Source: Georgenia ruanii (GTDB lineage: Bacteria > Actinomycetota > Actinomycetes > Actinomycetales > Actinomycetaceae). From it: a DNA stretch of 64,000 nucleotides. Made by a program: the position numbers and the translations under genes. Under the pieces are notes generated by a model, which was given only the letters and a program-made list of their open reading frames with translations, was not told the origin of the DNA and ran no database searches. The stretch is taken from assembly GCF_009193175.1 (NCBI RefSeq), contig NZ_VUKE01000007.1:110712-174711 (forward strand), written 5' to 3'. Positions 1 to 8,567 of this stretch are shown piece after piece (position 1 is the first letter of the stretch; every line of letters begins with the position of its first letter).

Positions 1-565
1 GGATCTCGACCACCGGCGCCGGCGCGGGGCCGCCGACCAGCGCGGCGACCCGTTCGGCCGCCACCGTCGCCGACATGGCCACCAGCGGGAGGTCCGCGCG
101 CAGGTTCTCGCGGACGTCGACGAGCAGGGCGAGCACGAGGTCGGCGTCGAGGTGGCGCTCGTGGACCTCGTCGAGGACGACGGCACCCACGCCGGGCAGG
201 TCGGGGTCTCGCTGCAGCCGGCGCAGCAGGACCCCGGTGGTGACGACCTCCACCCGGGTGGCGGCGCTGCGCCGTCGTTCCCCGCGCACCGCGTAGCCGA
301 CGGTGCGGCCCACCGGCTCGCCCAGCAGCGCCGCGAGGCGGCGGGCCGCCGCCCGCGCCGCGAGCCGCCGGGGCTGGGTGACCACGACCGTGCCGCCCAC
401 CGCCGCCGCGAGCGCCGGCGGGACCAGGGTGGTCTTGCCGGTGCCCGGCGGGGCCTGGATCACCGCCGCGCCGTGGTCGCGCACGGCCCGCACCACCTCC
501 GGCAGACCGGCACGGACGGGCAGGTCGGGCGGGTCGGCGAGCAGCCGGGCGAGCGGGTCGGGCAC
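1..565 (-). CDS. hrpB: ATP-dependent helicase HrpB, N-terminal part (gene runs off the left edge)
   Basis: The reverse strand from a GTG at 565 reads as the first RecA-like domain of an HrpB-type DExH helicase, 188 residues without a stop up to the window edge. Visible motifs in order are Walker A APPGTGKTT (about residue 38), motif Ia TQPRRLAARAAARRLA, the VVLDEVHERHLDADL DEVH box, and motif III MSAT. HrpB proteins are usually about 800 residues, so roughly three quarters lies outside. Family role is RNA-dependent NTP hydrolysis; the cellular role is poorly defined. The GTG start puts the first helix just before Walker A, as in homologs. No ATG is available in frame, so the start is inferred. 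Confidence 0.9.
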   Translation of the reverse strand, partial: MPDPLARLLADPPDLPVRAGLPEVVRAVRDHGAAVIQAPPGTGKTTLVPPALAAAVGGTVVVTQPRRLAARAAARRLAALLGEPVGRTVGYAVRGERRRSAATRVEVVTTGVLLRRLQRDPDLPGVGAVVLDEVHERHLDADLVLALLVDVRENLRADLPLVAMSATVAAERVAALVGGPAPAPVVEI

Positions 566-775
566 GCCTGGCAGTCTGCCGCAGCCGGCGGCGCGGGTCG
601 GGCCGGCGTCCGGACCGGCGCGGCGCTCGTCGTCCCGGCGGCCGGTCCCTGTGGGAATGCACGGCCCGAGGGGGCTGATGCTGTGCGGCAGCCACCCTTG
701 ACGGTCCCTGGGAGCAGCCTTAGCGTCGTGCTGCTGATCGACCGACGGTCGTTCGATCAAGCCCTGGAGGCCGCC

Positions 776-1156
776 ATGCTCTCCGCCTACAACCCGGTTC
801 CCACGCTCGCGGTCAAGGACCTGGACGCCGCTCGCAAGTTCTACGAGGACACCCTGGGCCTGACCCCCTCGGAGGAGTCGATGCCGGACGGGGTGATGTA
901 CACCGCCGGCTCGGGGCAGGTGTTCGTCTACCCCTCCGCCTACGCCGGCACCAACAAGGCCACCGCCGTCTCCTTCGACGTGCCCACCGAGAAGTTCGAC
1001 GAGGAGATCTCGGCGCTGCGCGGCAAGGTCGACTTCCAGACCTTCGACCTGCCCGGCGCGACGTGGGAGGACGGCGTCGCCCGGAACGACGAGATGAGGT
1101 CCGTCTGGTTCGCCGACCCGGACGGCAACATCCTCAACATCACCGTCCGGCTGTAG
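776..1156 (+). CDS. VOC (glyoxalase/bleomycin-resistance fold) family protein
   Basis: This 126-residue protein begins MLSAYNPVPTLAVKDLDAAR and ends with the FADPDGNILNITVRL strand typical of vicinal-oxygen-chelate proteins: a first beta-alpha-beta module (KFYEDTLGLTP) and a second ending in DPDGN. The ATG at 776 is chosen because the fold begins there; the frame is open far upstream but that part has no family resemblance. VOC proteins may be metal-dependent lyases, dioxygenases or antibiotic-binding proteins, and this short single-domain form does not allow a substrate to be named. It sits 18 bp before the next gene on the same strand. Confidence 0.8.
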   Translation: MLSAYNPVPTLAVKDLDAARKFYEDTLGLTPSEESMPDGVMYTAGSGQVFVYPSAYAGTNKATAVSFDVPTEKFDEEISALRGKVDFQTFDLPGATWEDGVARNDEMRSVWFADPDGNILNITVRL

Positions 1157-1174
1157 GCGGCGCGCCGGACCGCC

Positions 1175-1663
1175 GTGCCCAGCCGCCTCGCCTTCGCGGC
1201 GCTGAACGCCGTGCACCGCACGCTCCAGCGCGTCAGCCGGGGGCGGCTGGGGTGGCGGGTGGCGCGGATGGCCGTCGTCGAGCTCACCACGACCGGCCGG
1301 CGCTCGGGCCGGCCGCACACCGTGCTGCTCACCGTCCCGCTGCGGGTGGAGGGCAACCCGGTGCTGGTCGCCTCCCGCGGCGGCGACGACCGGCCGCCCG
1401 ACTGGCTGCTCAACCTCCAGGCCGACCCCGTCGTGCGCGTGCGCGAGGGCCGCGTCCCCCGGCGCGACGGCGCGGGGGTAGGGAATGGCGCGGGCGGCCG
1501 GCGGGTGCGTGCCCGGGTGGCGACGGCGGCGGAGCGGGCCGCCTGGTGGCCCCTCATCACCGCGACCTACGCCGGCTACCGCGCCTACCAGGAGCGCACG
1601 GCACGCGAGATCGCGCTCGTGGTGCTGGAGCCGGAGGGGCCGGGGCGGGTCGGCGGTGACTAG
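1175..1663 (+). CDS. Deazaflavin (F420)-dependent nitroreductase-like family protein (DUF385)
   Basis: The product of 162 residues carries the signature of the actinobacterial DDN/F420-dependent oxidoreductase family: a short N-terminal helix, then ELTTTGRRSGRPHTVLLTVPL, a glycine-aspartate turn (VASRGGDDRPPDWLLNLQADP) and a C-terminal WWPLITATYAGYRAYQ segment. Members bind F420 or related flavins in a split beta-barrel and reduce various substrates; the substrate here is unknown. A GTG at 1175 is the likely start, 18 bp after the VOC gene, so the two are probably co-transcribed. The central stretch around residues 90-110 is glycine- and arginine-rich and looks like an insertion relative to typical members. 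Confidence 0.75.
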   Translation: MPSRLAFAALNAVHRTLQRVSRGRLGWRVARMAVVELTTTGRRSGRPHTVLLTVPLRVEGNPVLVASRGGDDRPPDWLLNLQADPVVRVREGRVPRRDGAGVGNGAGGRRVRARVATAAERAAWWPLITATYAGYRAYQERTAREIALVVLEPEGPGRVGGD

Positions 1664-1672
1664 CCTGTCCGG

Positions 1673-3559
1673 GTGAGGCTCACCCGCGACGGCGGTGGCC
1701 AGACGCGTCGGCGGCAGCTCCTGGGCCAGCTGTCCGAGCCGCTGCGCCGCTACCTGCGCACGGAGTCCGGCGGTGCCACGCTGCTGCTGGCGGCCACCGT
1801 CCTCGCGCTGCTCTGGGCGAACTCGCCGTGGTCCGACGCGTACGCGGGGCTGTGGGCCACCCCGGTCGCGCTGCGGGTGGGCGAGGCCACGCTGGCGATG
1901 GACCTGGGCCACTGGGTCAACGACGGCCTCATGGCGGTGTTCTTCCTCGTCATCGGGCTGGAGGTGCGCCGCGACCTGGCGGTCGGGGAGCTGACGGACC
2001 GCCGTCGGGTGGTCCTGCCGCTGGTCGCCGGCGTGGGCGGGATGGTGGTCCCGGCCGTGCTCTACCTGCTCGTCGTGCGCGGCGGGGAGGCGGCGGCCGG
2101 GTGGGGCGTCGTCATCGGCACCGACACCGCCTTCCTGCTCGGCACGCTCGCCCTCGTGGGCCCGAGCGCGTCGACCCAGCTGCGCGTCTTCCTCCTCACC
2201 CTCACCGTCGTCGACGACATCGTCGCGGTCACCGTCATCGCCGTGGCCTACTCCGGCCCGCCGGAGGTCGCCGGGCTCGCCGCGGCGGCCGCCTGCGTCG
2301 TCGTCCTGGCCGTCATGGCCCGCGCGGGGGTGTGGCGCACCTGGCCCTACGCGCTGGCCACCCTGGCGCTGTGGGGCACCACCCTGGCCGCGGGCGTGCA
2401 CGGCGCGCTGGCCGGCATGGTGGCCGGGCTGCTCATCCCCGCGTACCCGCCGCGCCGCGCCGAGGTGGAGACGGCGGCCGGGCGGTTCCGGGCCTTCCGG
2501 CAGTCGCCGCTGGCCGACGTCGGGCGCTCGGCCCAGGTCGCGCTCGCCCGGGCGGTGCCGGTCAACGAGCGGCTCCAGCTGGCGCTGCACCCGTGGGCGA
2601 GCTACGTCGTCGTGCCGCTCTTCGCCCTGGCCAACGCCGGGGTGGACCTGCGCGGCGGCGTGCTCGGGGCGGCGCTCGCCTCCGCCCTCACCTGGGCCGT
2701 CGTCGTCGGGCTGGTCGTGGGCAAGCTCGTCGGCATCGGGGCGACGACGCTCGGCGGGGCGGCCCTCGGCCTCGGCCGCCTGCCCCAGGGCGTGGGGCCG
2801 GGCCAGGCGCTGGGCGGGGCGGCCCTGTCCGGCATCGGGTTCACCGTCGCCCTGCTCATCGCCGGCCTCGCCTTCGACCGCAGCGCGCTGCGCGACGACG
2901 CCACGGTCGGCGTCCTGCTCGCCCTGCCGCTGGCCACCGGACTGGGCTGGCTGGTGTTCCGGCTCGCGGCCGTGCTGCACGGGGAGACGACGGCGGACCT
3001 GCCCACGGTCCTCGACCGGCCGGTGGACCCCGCCCGCGACCACGTCCGCGGCCCGGCGGTCGCGCCGGTCACGCTGGTCGAGTACGGCGACTTCGAGTGC
3101 CCCTTCTGCGCCAAGGCCACCGGCGCGGCCCGGGAGGTGCGGGCCCACTTCGGCGGCGACCTGCGCTACGTCTTCCGGCACCTGCCCCTGCCGGACGTGC
3201 ACCCGCACGCGGAGCTGGCCGCGGCCGCCGCGGAGGCGGCCGGCGCCCAGGGGATGTTCTGGGAGATGCACGACCTCCTCTTCACCCACCAGGACGAGCT
3301 CGAGCTCGCCGACCTGGCCGGGTACGCCGGCGAGCTGGGCCTCGACGTCGAGACCTTCCTCCGCGACATCGACGGCCAACGCCACGCCGCCCGGATCCGG
3401 GAGGACGTCGCCAGCGCGGAGGCGAGCGGGGCGCGCGGGACCCCCACGTTCTTCGTCGGCTCCCGGCGTCACATCGGGCCCTACGACGCCCAGACCCTCA
3501 TCCCCGCGCTGGAGGCCGCGCGCGAGCCGGTCGCCGCGCCCCCGCCGTCGCCCGGCTGA
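1673..3559 (+). CDS. nhaA: Na+/H+ antiporter NhaA fused to a C-terminal DsbA-like thioredoxin domain
   Basis: The 628-residue protein has two parts. Residues about 30-440 are an NhaA antiporter: many hydrophobic helices, the conserved motif TVVDDIVAV with the paired aspartates at about 181-182 that carry the exchanged ions, and an NhaA-type start ([18 protein letters not shown]). Residues about 465-615 are a DsbA/thioredoxin-fold domain with the active-site CPFC at 476-479 and a GTPTFFVG cis-proline loop. It exchanges cytoplasmic Na+ for external H+; the extra domain could sense or change disulfide state. The fusion is known from actinobacteria. The start is a GTG at 1673, ten bases after the previous stop. 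Confidence 0.9.
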   Translation: MRLTRDGGGQTRRRQLLGQLSEPLRRYLRTESGGATLLLAATVLALLWANSPWSDAYAGLWATPVALRVGEATLAMDLGHWVNDGLMAVFFLVIGLEVRRDLAVGELTDRRRVVLPLVAGVGGMVVPAVLYLLVVRGGEAAAGWGVVIGTDTAFLLGTLALVGPSASTQLRVFLLTLTVVDDIVAVTVIAVAYSGPPEVAGLAAAAACVVVLAVMARAGVWRTWPYALATLALWGTTLAAGVHGALAGMVAGLLIPAYPPRRAEVETAAGRFRAFRQSPLADVGRSAQVALARAVPVNERLQLALHPWASYVVVPLFALANAGVDLRGGVLGAALASALTWAVVVGLVVGKLVGIGATTLGGAALGLGRLPQGVGPGQALGGAALSGIGFTVALLIAGLAFDRSALRDDATVGVLLALPLATGLGWLVFRLAAVLHGETTADLPTVLDRPVDPARDHVRGPAVAPVTLVEYGDFECPFCAKATGAAREVRAHFGGDLRYVFRHLPLPDVHPHAELAAAAAEAAGAQGMFWEMHDLLFTHQDELELADLAGYAGELGLDVETFLRDIDGQRHAARIREDVASAEASGARGTPTFFVGSRRHIGPYDAQTLIPALEAAREPVAAPPPSPG

Positions 3560-3645
3560 CGGCGCCGCCTCCGCCACCCGCCGGCGGACGACAACGATCC
3601 CGCCACGCGGCCGGCCCGGCCCGGTTCGTCCCGTAACCTCGCCCC

Positions 3646-4443
3646 ATGAACGCCCTGGCACGCCACAACGTCCGGTCGAGCGGCCGGGCCGACGCCCCGA
3701 CGATGGTCTTCGCCCACGGCTTCGGCTGTGACCAGGGCATGTGGCGCTACGTCGCGCCGGAGTTCGAGGCCACGCACCGGGTGGTGCTGTTCGACCACGT
3801 CGGTGCCGGCGGCTCCGACGCCGCGACGTTCGACCCGGTGCGCTACAGCAGCCTGGGCGGGTACGCCGCCGACGTCGTCGAGATCCTCGACACCCTCGAC
3901 GCCGGCCCGGTCACCTTCGTGGGCCATTCGGTCAGCGCGATGATCGGCGTGCTCGCGGCGCGCGAGCGCCCGGAGCTGTTCGACCGCCTCGTCCTGGTCG
4001 GCCCCAGCCCGCGCTACATCGACGAGGACGGGTACCGCGGCGGGTTCACCCAGGCCGAGATCGACGAGCTGCTCGAGACGATGGACGACAACTACCTGGG
4101 CTGGTCCGCGCACGTCGCCCCGCTGATCATGGGCCGACCGGACCGGCCCGACCTCGGCGCGGAGCTCACGTCCAGCTTCTGCCGCATGGACCCGGCGATC
4201 GCCCGCCGCTTCGCGCGCACCACGTTCCTCTCCGACAACCGCCGCGACCTGCCCGACGTGCAGACCCCCGCCCTCTTGGTCCAGTGCCGCGAGGACATCA
4301 TCGCCCCGGTGGAGGTGGGCAGGTACGTCCACGAGAACCTGCCCGCGAGCGACTTCGTCATGCTCGATGCGGTCGGCCACTGCCCCAACCTCAGCGCCCC
4401 CGAGCAGCTGACCCGGGCGATGCGCGAGTACCTGCCCGCGTGA
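3646..4443 (+). CDS. rsbQ: RsbQ-like alpha/beta hydrolase (energy-stress signalling partner)
   Basis: This is a 265-residue alpha/beta hydrolase whose start (NALARHNVRSSGRADAPTMVFAHGFGCDQ) matches the RsbQ/KAI2 group. The nucleophile elbow is GHSVSAM with Ser95 (Ser96 in Bacillus RsbQ); an acid sits in QCREDIIAPVE and the histidine in VGHCPNLS, completing the triad. In Bacillus, RsbQ is needed for the phosphatase RsbP to signal energy stress to the sigma-B module. Here the stop codon overlaps the start of a PAS-GAF-PP2C phosphatase (GTGA), the same partnership. KAI2-like or other hydrolases are alternatives, but the context strongly favours RsbQ. The signal molecule is not known. Confidence 0.88.
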   Translation: MNALARHNVRSSGRADAPTMVFAHGFGCDQGMWRYVAPEFEATHRVVLFDHVGAGGSDAATFDPVRYSSLGGYAADVVEILDTLDAGPVTFVGHSVSAMIGVLAARERPELFDRLVLVGPSPRYIDEDGYRGGFTQAEIDELLETMDDNYLGWSAHVAPLIMGRPDRPDLGAELTSSFCRMDPAIARRFARTTFLSDNRRDLPDVQTPALLVQCREDIIAPVEVGRYVHENLPASDFVMLDAVGHCPNLSAPEQLTRAMREYLPA

Positions 4444-6002
4444 GCGCCGACCGCGACCGTGCCTGGGACCAGGTCCCCACGGCGCTGCTCACGCTGGACC
4501 GCGACGGCACCGTCGTCGACGCCAACGCCACGTTCCTGGGCTGGGTCGGCCGGGAGCGGGCCGACGTCGTCGGCCGGACGCGGCTGAGCCAGCTGCTGTC
4601 GGTGGGCGGGCGGATCTACTGGGAGACCCACCTCGCGCCGATGCTGCACGCCGACGGCCGGGCCGAGGAGGTGGCCCTGGAGCTGCGCGGGCCGGACGGC
4701 CGCCTGCCGGTGCTGCTCACCGCCGTGGTCACGCCCTTCCCACCGCCGCCGGGCACCGCCGCGGTCGTCCAGGTGGCCATGTCCGGCGCCCGGGAGCGCT
4801 CGCGGTACGAGCGCGAGCTGCTCGCCGCCCGCCGAGCCGCGGAGGACGCCGCCCGCCGCACCCGGGTGCTGCAGGAGGTGACCTCGGCGCTGTCGGGCGC
4901 CGTCGGCGTGGCGGGCGTCGTCCGCGCGCTCCTCGATGCGGCCACCACCCGGCTGTGGGCCTCCGCCGCGACGTTCTACCGCTGGGACCCGGGCGCGGGC
5001 CCGGTGCCCTACGCCGCCTCGGGCGAGGCGCCGGGAGACGCGCCGCCCCCGGCGGTCGACCCGAAGCTGCGGGCGGCCGCGGCAGACGGCGAGCGCCTCG
5101 TGGTGCCCGCGCACGGGCAGTCGCGGCTGCGCGGGCTGCTCTCGCTCGCGCCTCGTGACGACCCCGGGACGGACCCCTTCGACCTGGACTTCCTCACCGC
5201 CGTCGGCCAGCAGGCCGGGCTCGCGCTGGACCGGGCCGAGATGTTCGAGCGGCACGCCGCCGTGGCGCACGAGCTGCAGCGCTCGCTGCTGGCCACCACC
5301 GCCCCGCAGGACCCGCGGGTGGACATCGCCACCTCCTACCGGCCCGGGGTGGAGACGCTCGAGGTCGGCGGGGACTTCTACGACGCCTTCCTCGTCGACG
5401 ACGACGTCCTCGCCGTCGTCGTCGGCGACGTGGTGGGACGCGGTCTGCCGGCGGCGAGCGCGATGGGGCAGCTGCGCAGCGCGGTCCGGGCCGTCGCCGG
5501 GCCCGACGTCGGCCCGGCCGCGCTCGTCTCCCGCCTGGACCGGTTCGTCCATCAGGTGCCGGCGGCCGCGGCGGCCACCCTGGCCTATGCCGAGGTCCGG
5601 CTGAGCACCGGACACGTGCGGTTCACCTGCGCCGGGCACCTGCCGCCGGTGCTGCTCCCCGCCCGCGGTCGCCCGGGGCTGGTGTGGGAGGGCCGCTCGA
5701 CGCCGCTCGGCGTGGTCCTGCCCGCCGGGCGGAGCGAGGCGGAGCTGTGGCTCGCACCGGGTGACCGGGTGCTGCTGTACACCGACGGGTTGGTCGAGCG
5801 CCGGCACCAGTCCCTGCGAGACGGGCTGGACGTGCTGGTCAGCCGGGCCGCCGCCGCCGGCATGTTCGCCCCGGCGGAGGCCGTGCAGACCCTCACCGAC
5901 GGGTTCCTGCAGGACCAGCGCGGCCACGACGACGTCTGCGTCCTGCTGCTGGCCTGGCACGGTGCGGGGCGTGCGCGGACCGAGGACCCGAGCGCCGCCT
6001 AG
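4440..6002 (+). CDS. PAS-GAF-SpoIIE/PP2C serine phosphatase, RsbP-like
   Basis: The 520-residue protein has an N-terminal PAS domain (about 8-115, with VGRERADVVGRTRLSQLL), a short coiled segment rich in Arg/Glu/Ala, a GAF domain (about 150-275) and a C-terminal PP2C/SpoIIE phosphatase domain (about 290-505). Metal-binding aspartates are visible in EVGGDFYDAF, VVGDVVGRG, YTDGLVERR and HDDVCVLLL. In RsbP systems the phosphatase dephosphorylates an anti-anti-sigma factor under energy stress. It starts with a GTG at 4440 overlapping the RsbQ-like gene, so the pair is translationally coupled. The GAF domain is additional to the Bacillus PAS-PP2C layout. No sigma factor or anti-sigma gene is in the window. 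Confidence 0.88.
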   Translation: MSADRDRAWDQVPTALLTLDRDGTVVDANATFLGWVGRERADVVGRTRLSQLLSVGGRIYWETHLAPMLHADGRAEEVALELRGPDGRLPVLLTAVVTPFPPPPGTAAVVQVAMSGARERSRYERELLAARRAAEDAARRTRVLQEVTSALSGAVGVAGVVRALLDAATTRLWASAATFYRWDPGAGPVPYAASGEAPGDAPPPAVDPKLRAAAADGERLVVPAHGQSRLRGLLSLAPRDDPGTDPFDLDFLTAVGQQAGLALDRAEMFERHAAVAHELQRSLLATTAPQDPRVDIATSYRPGVETLEVGGDFYDAFLVDDDVLAVVVGDVVGRGLPAASAMGQLRSAVRAVAGPDVGPAALVSRLDRFVHQVPAAAAATLAYAEVRLSTGHVRFTCAGHLPPVLLPARGRPGLVWEGRSTPLGVVLPAGRSEAELWLAPGDRVLLYTDGLVERRHQSLRDGLDVLVSRAAAAGMFAPAEAVQTLTDGFLQDQRGHDDVCVLLLAWHGAGRARTEDPSAA

Positions 6003-6078
6003 GGCCCAGCAGCTCACAGCCAGCACGCCATTCCGGCTGCAGCCAGAATGCCGCCGTGGGCGCCGGGCGCAGCCGGCG

Positions 6079-6113
6079 CCGGCCCGGACCGCCGTCATTG
6101 GCGTCCGGGCCGG
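6079..6113. terminator. Bidirectional stem-loop between convergent genes
   Basis: The arms at 6079-6093 and 6100-6113 pair over 14 bp with one bulged C around the loop GTCATT. The structure lies between the stop of the RsbP-like gene (6002) and the stop of the convergent membrane protein (6118). There is no clear T-run, which is common in high-GC actinobacteria. Confidence 0.6.
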
Positions 6114-6117
6114 GGGC

Positions 6118-7134
6118 TCACTCCGCGGTGGTCGTCGTCCCCTGCCCGGTGCGCGCCGCCTCGGGCTGGCTGTGGGCCGAGGTGCCCGGCTGGCCGGCCC
6201 CGTTCGCCGGCGCCTCCTGGGGCGCCGGCGCCTGCTGCGGGGCCGGCGCCTGCGGGGCCTGGCTCGGCTGCGGCGCGGGGCTCTGCTCTGGCGCCGAGGT
6301 CTGCCCGGGCGCCGGCGTGGGCGCCTCGGTGGGCTCGGGCGTCGGCTCCCCCGGCGCCGTGGTCGTCGTCGGGGCCGGCGTGGGCGTGCTCCCCGACCCC
6401 GGGGCGGAGCCGGGCGCCTCGGACGGGCCCTGGCCGGGAGTCGCGGGCGTCTCCGGCGCCTGTCGGGAGGTAGTCCCGGAGGTCACCCCGATCGTCGTGC
6501 CGCTGCCCTGCTCGTTCCGCACCACGTCGCTGAGCGGCTTGCCGGCCGCGACCTCGACGAGCGTGACGGCCGCGATGATCACGACGAAGACCACCAGCAC
6601 CATCGCGGCCAGCCGACGGTAGCCGTAGCGCTCGACGACGGCGTGCCACGTGGCGCGCCACTTCCCCTTCGCGGGCTGCGTCGCGGCGGCCGCCTCCGTG
6701 GTGGCGACGGTTGCCGCGTCGTCGGCGTGGGCCGGGCTGCCGGTCGCAGACCGGGGCCGCGGACCGTGGGTGGCGCCCTGGCTCCGGGTGCTCATCACGG
6801 TGGTCGTCCGGGTGCGCAGCGCCCGCGCCCGCACGAGCGGTGCCGAGGCGCTGACCTTGTCCGCCGTGCGGCGCAGGGAGGTGGTGTAGATGTAGCTGCC
6901 CAGCACCGTGACGATGCTCGACAAGGCGGCCCCGATGATCGTTCCGGCGACGCCGAGGTAGGAGGCCAGGGAGGTGGTGGTCACCGCGGCGAGCGCGCCC
7001 GCGGTGAGCTGGGTGGCCGAGGGGCGGTCCGGCCCCTTCTTCTCGGGCTCGGGAGGCTCTTTGGCGGTGCTCGCCGAGGTGGCGGCGTCGTCGGGCGGAG
7101 ACGAGGGGCGGGGGCGGTTCTGGTCGTGCGACAT
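6118..7134 (-). CDS. Membrane protein with proline-rich extracytoplasmic tail, function unknown
   Basis: About 338 residues. The N-terminal 40 are charged and proline-rich. Residues about 45-90 form a hydrophobic, glycine-rich hairpin (ALAAVTTTSLASYLGVAGTI). A basic linker follows, then one strong transmembrane helix (LAAMVLVVFVVIIAAVTLVEV). The last 110 residues are almost wholly Pro, Ala, Thr, Glu and Gln in low-complexity repeats such as PTPEPTEAPTPAP. The arrangement suggests a membrane anchor with a cell-wall-spanning tail. A GTG directly precedes the ATG, so the start is uncertain by one codon. No enzymatic domain is recognisable, and it is not obviously in an operon. Confidence 0.65.
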   Translation of the reverse strand: MSHDQNRPRPSSPPDDAATSASTAKEPPEPEKKGPDRPSATQLTAGALAAVTTTSLASYLGVAGTIIGAALSSIVTVLGSYIYTTSLRRTADKVSASAPLVRARALRTRTTTVMSTRSQGATHGPRPRSATGSPAHADDAATVATTEAAAATQPAKGKWRATWHAVVERYGYRRLAAMVLVVFVVIIAAVTLVEVAAGKPLSDVVRNEQGSGTTIGVTSGTTSRQAPETPATPGQGPSEAPGSAPGSGSTPTPAPTTTTAPGEPTPEPTEAPTPAPGQTSAPEQSPAPQPSQAPQAPAPQQAPAPQEAPANGAGQPGTSAHSQPEAARTGQGTTTTAE

Positions 7135-7244
7135 CACGACCCAGGCTAAGGAGCCTCCGCCCCCTCGCGGCAGCGCTTGCGCGCTGCGAACTCGTCACAC
7201 CGACGGGGGATGCGTCACACCCGCCGGAGCGCGTCACACGCTCG

Positions 7245-7469
7245 CTACACGAGCCGGTCGATGCGCTGGAGCATGTCGATGCTGGGGAACCGGTCCGCGC
7301 GGACGCGCTCGAGCAGCTCCTCGACGTAGACGGGCACCTCGTGGGGTGCCAACAGCGACTCGATCATGTCCAGCATGGTCGCCGAGGGGTACGGGTCGTC
7401 GTGGACCTTCTCCATCAGGGCCCGCAGGAGGGCGGACCGGACGTCGTACGTCTTCTGCTCGGAGGGCAT
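7245..7469 (-). CDS. Small acidic/helical hypothetical protein (74 aa)
   Basis: A 74-residue protein starts at an ATG (7469) preceded by AAGGAG at good spacing, which sets the start. It begins MPSEQKTYDVRSALLRALME and ends LQRIDRLV. It contains two similar halves: DPYPSATMLDMIESLLAPHE and DRFPSIDMLQRIDRLV both fit a D-x-(Y/F)-P-S-x-x-M-L-x-x-I pattern, so it looks like an internal duplication of a short helical motif. No function is known to me. It stands alone between divergent or oppositely ending neighbours and has an ordinary base composition for the region. Confidence 0.65.
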   Translation of the reverse strand: MPSEQKTYDVRSALLRALMEKVHDDPYPSATMLDMIESLLAPHEVPVYVEELLERVRADRFPSIDMLQRIDRLV

Positions 7470-7561
7470 CTCCCACTCCTTCGCGGTACAGCACCGTGGA
7501 TTCGCCGGACGTCCCCAGGCTAGGGATCTCATCCGCTCGCGTCGCGGCAGGGCGAGGGGCC

Positions 7562-8515
7562 TCAGTAGCCGCGGCGGAGGTCCACGGCCGTCTCCGGCAC
7601 GACGCCGGCGGCCAGCAGTGCGCGGTTGCGGGCGATGGCGGGGGCGACGTCGCCGGGCTGCGTGGGCCCGGAGATGTGCGGGGTGAGAGTGACCGCCGGG
7701 TGCGACCAGCGCCAGTCCCCCGCCGGCAGCGGCTCGGTCTCGACGACGTCGAGGACGGCGCGGCGCACGCGGCCGGCGGCCAGCGCGCGGCGAAGTGCGC
7801 CGGGATCGACGCACGCCCCGCGCCCGACGTTGACGACCAGGGCGCCGCCCAGCCGCCCGAGCAGCGCCTCCCCGACGAGGCCCCGCGTCGTGTCGGTCAG
7901 CGGCAGCGCGCACACGAGGACGTCGCAGGCCGGCAGCACCTCGGGCAGGCCGTCCAGCGTGAGGACGTCGTCGAACGCCGGCCGGGGCGCGCCGCTGCGG
8001 CTCGCACCCACCACGCGCAGGCCCGCGCCGCGCAGCGCCGCGGCCACCCCCGAGCCGATGGCGCCGGTGCCGAGCACGACGCCGGTGCGGCCGGCCACGT
8101 CCTCGGCGGGCAGCTGGCGCCACTGGCCGCGGGCCTGCTGGGCGCGGTAGTCCCCCAGCCGCAGCGCGTCGTCGAGCACGTGCGCCAGGACGTAGGTGCC
8201 GATCCGTGCCGGCATGGCGCCGACGGTGCGGGTGAGCACGAGCGGGCCGGGCGCGTGCACCAGGGCGCCGACCATCGCGTCCACGCCGGCGGCCATGCTG
8301 TGCACCCAGCGCACCGGCGAGCCGGCGAGGTTCTCCGGCAGCTCGAAGCCGGACCAGCTGTCGGCCCACGCCAGGTCGTCGGCCGGGACCGGGCCCGCCG
8401 GCGCCAGGCGCGTGGCGAGGTCGGGGGCCAGCTCCGCGAGCCGGTCCGCCACCGGCGCCGCCAGCGGCCCGGACAGGATCATGCGGGCGGCCGGCGCCGT
8501 CGACGTGCCCTCCAC
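7562..8515 (-). CDS. D-isomer-specific 2-hydroxyacid dehydrogenase family protein
   Basis: A 317-residue NAD(P)-binding oxidoreductase of the D-2-hydroxyacid dehydrogenase family. The Rossmann signature GTGAIGSGVAAALRGAGLRV sits at about residues 140-160, and the catalytic-region strand (VVNVGRGACVDPGAL) and HPAVTLTPHISG with the active-site His follow in order. Such enzymes interconvert 2-oxo acids and D-2-hydroxyacids with NAD(P)H; the divergent N-terminal half does not reveal the substrate. The GTG at 8515 is preceded by GGAGGG at correct distance; an ATG 11 codons inside is a less likely start. The next gene upstream on the same strand is a TetR regulator, 52 bp away. Confidence 0.82.
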   Translation of the reverse strand: MEGTSTAPAARMILSGPLAAPVADRLAELAPDLATRLAPAGPVPADDLAWADSWSGFELPENLAGSPVRWVHSMAAGVDAMVGALVHAPGPLVLTRTVGAMPARIGTYVLAHVLDDALRLGDYRAQQARGQWRQLPAEDVAGRTGVVLGTGAIGSGVAAALRGAGLRVVGASRSGAPRPAFDDVLTLDGLPEVLPACDVLVCALPLTDTTRGLVGEALLGRLGGALVVNVGRGACVDPGALRRALAAGRVRRAVLDVVETEPLPAGDWRWSHPAVTLTPHISGPTQPGDVAPAIARNRALLAAGVVPETAVDLRRGY

Positions 8516-8567
8516 GTGTCCCTCCGTCCGCGGCCGGCGGCCGCACCGGGAGTCTAGGCGCGGGGCG

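Noticed and set aside
152..1156. Extended VOC protein starting near 152
   Set aside because: The N-terminal 208 codons are antisense to the HrpB helicase gene and not protein-like; the fold starts at ATG 776.
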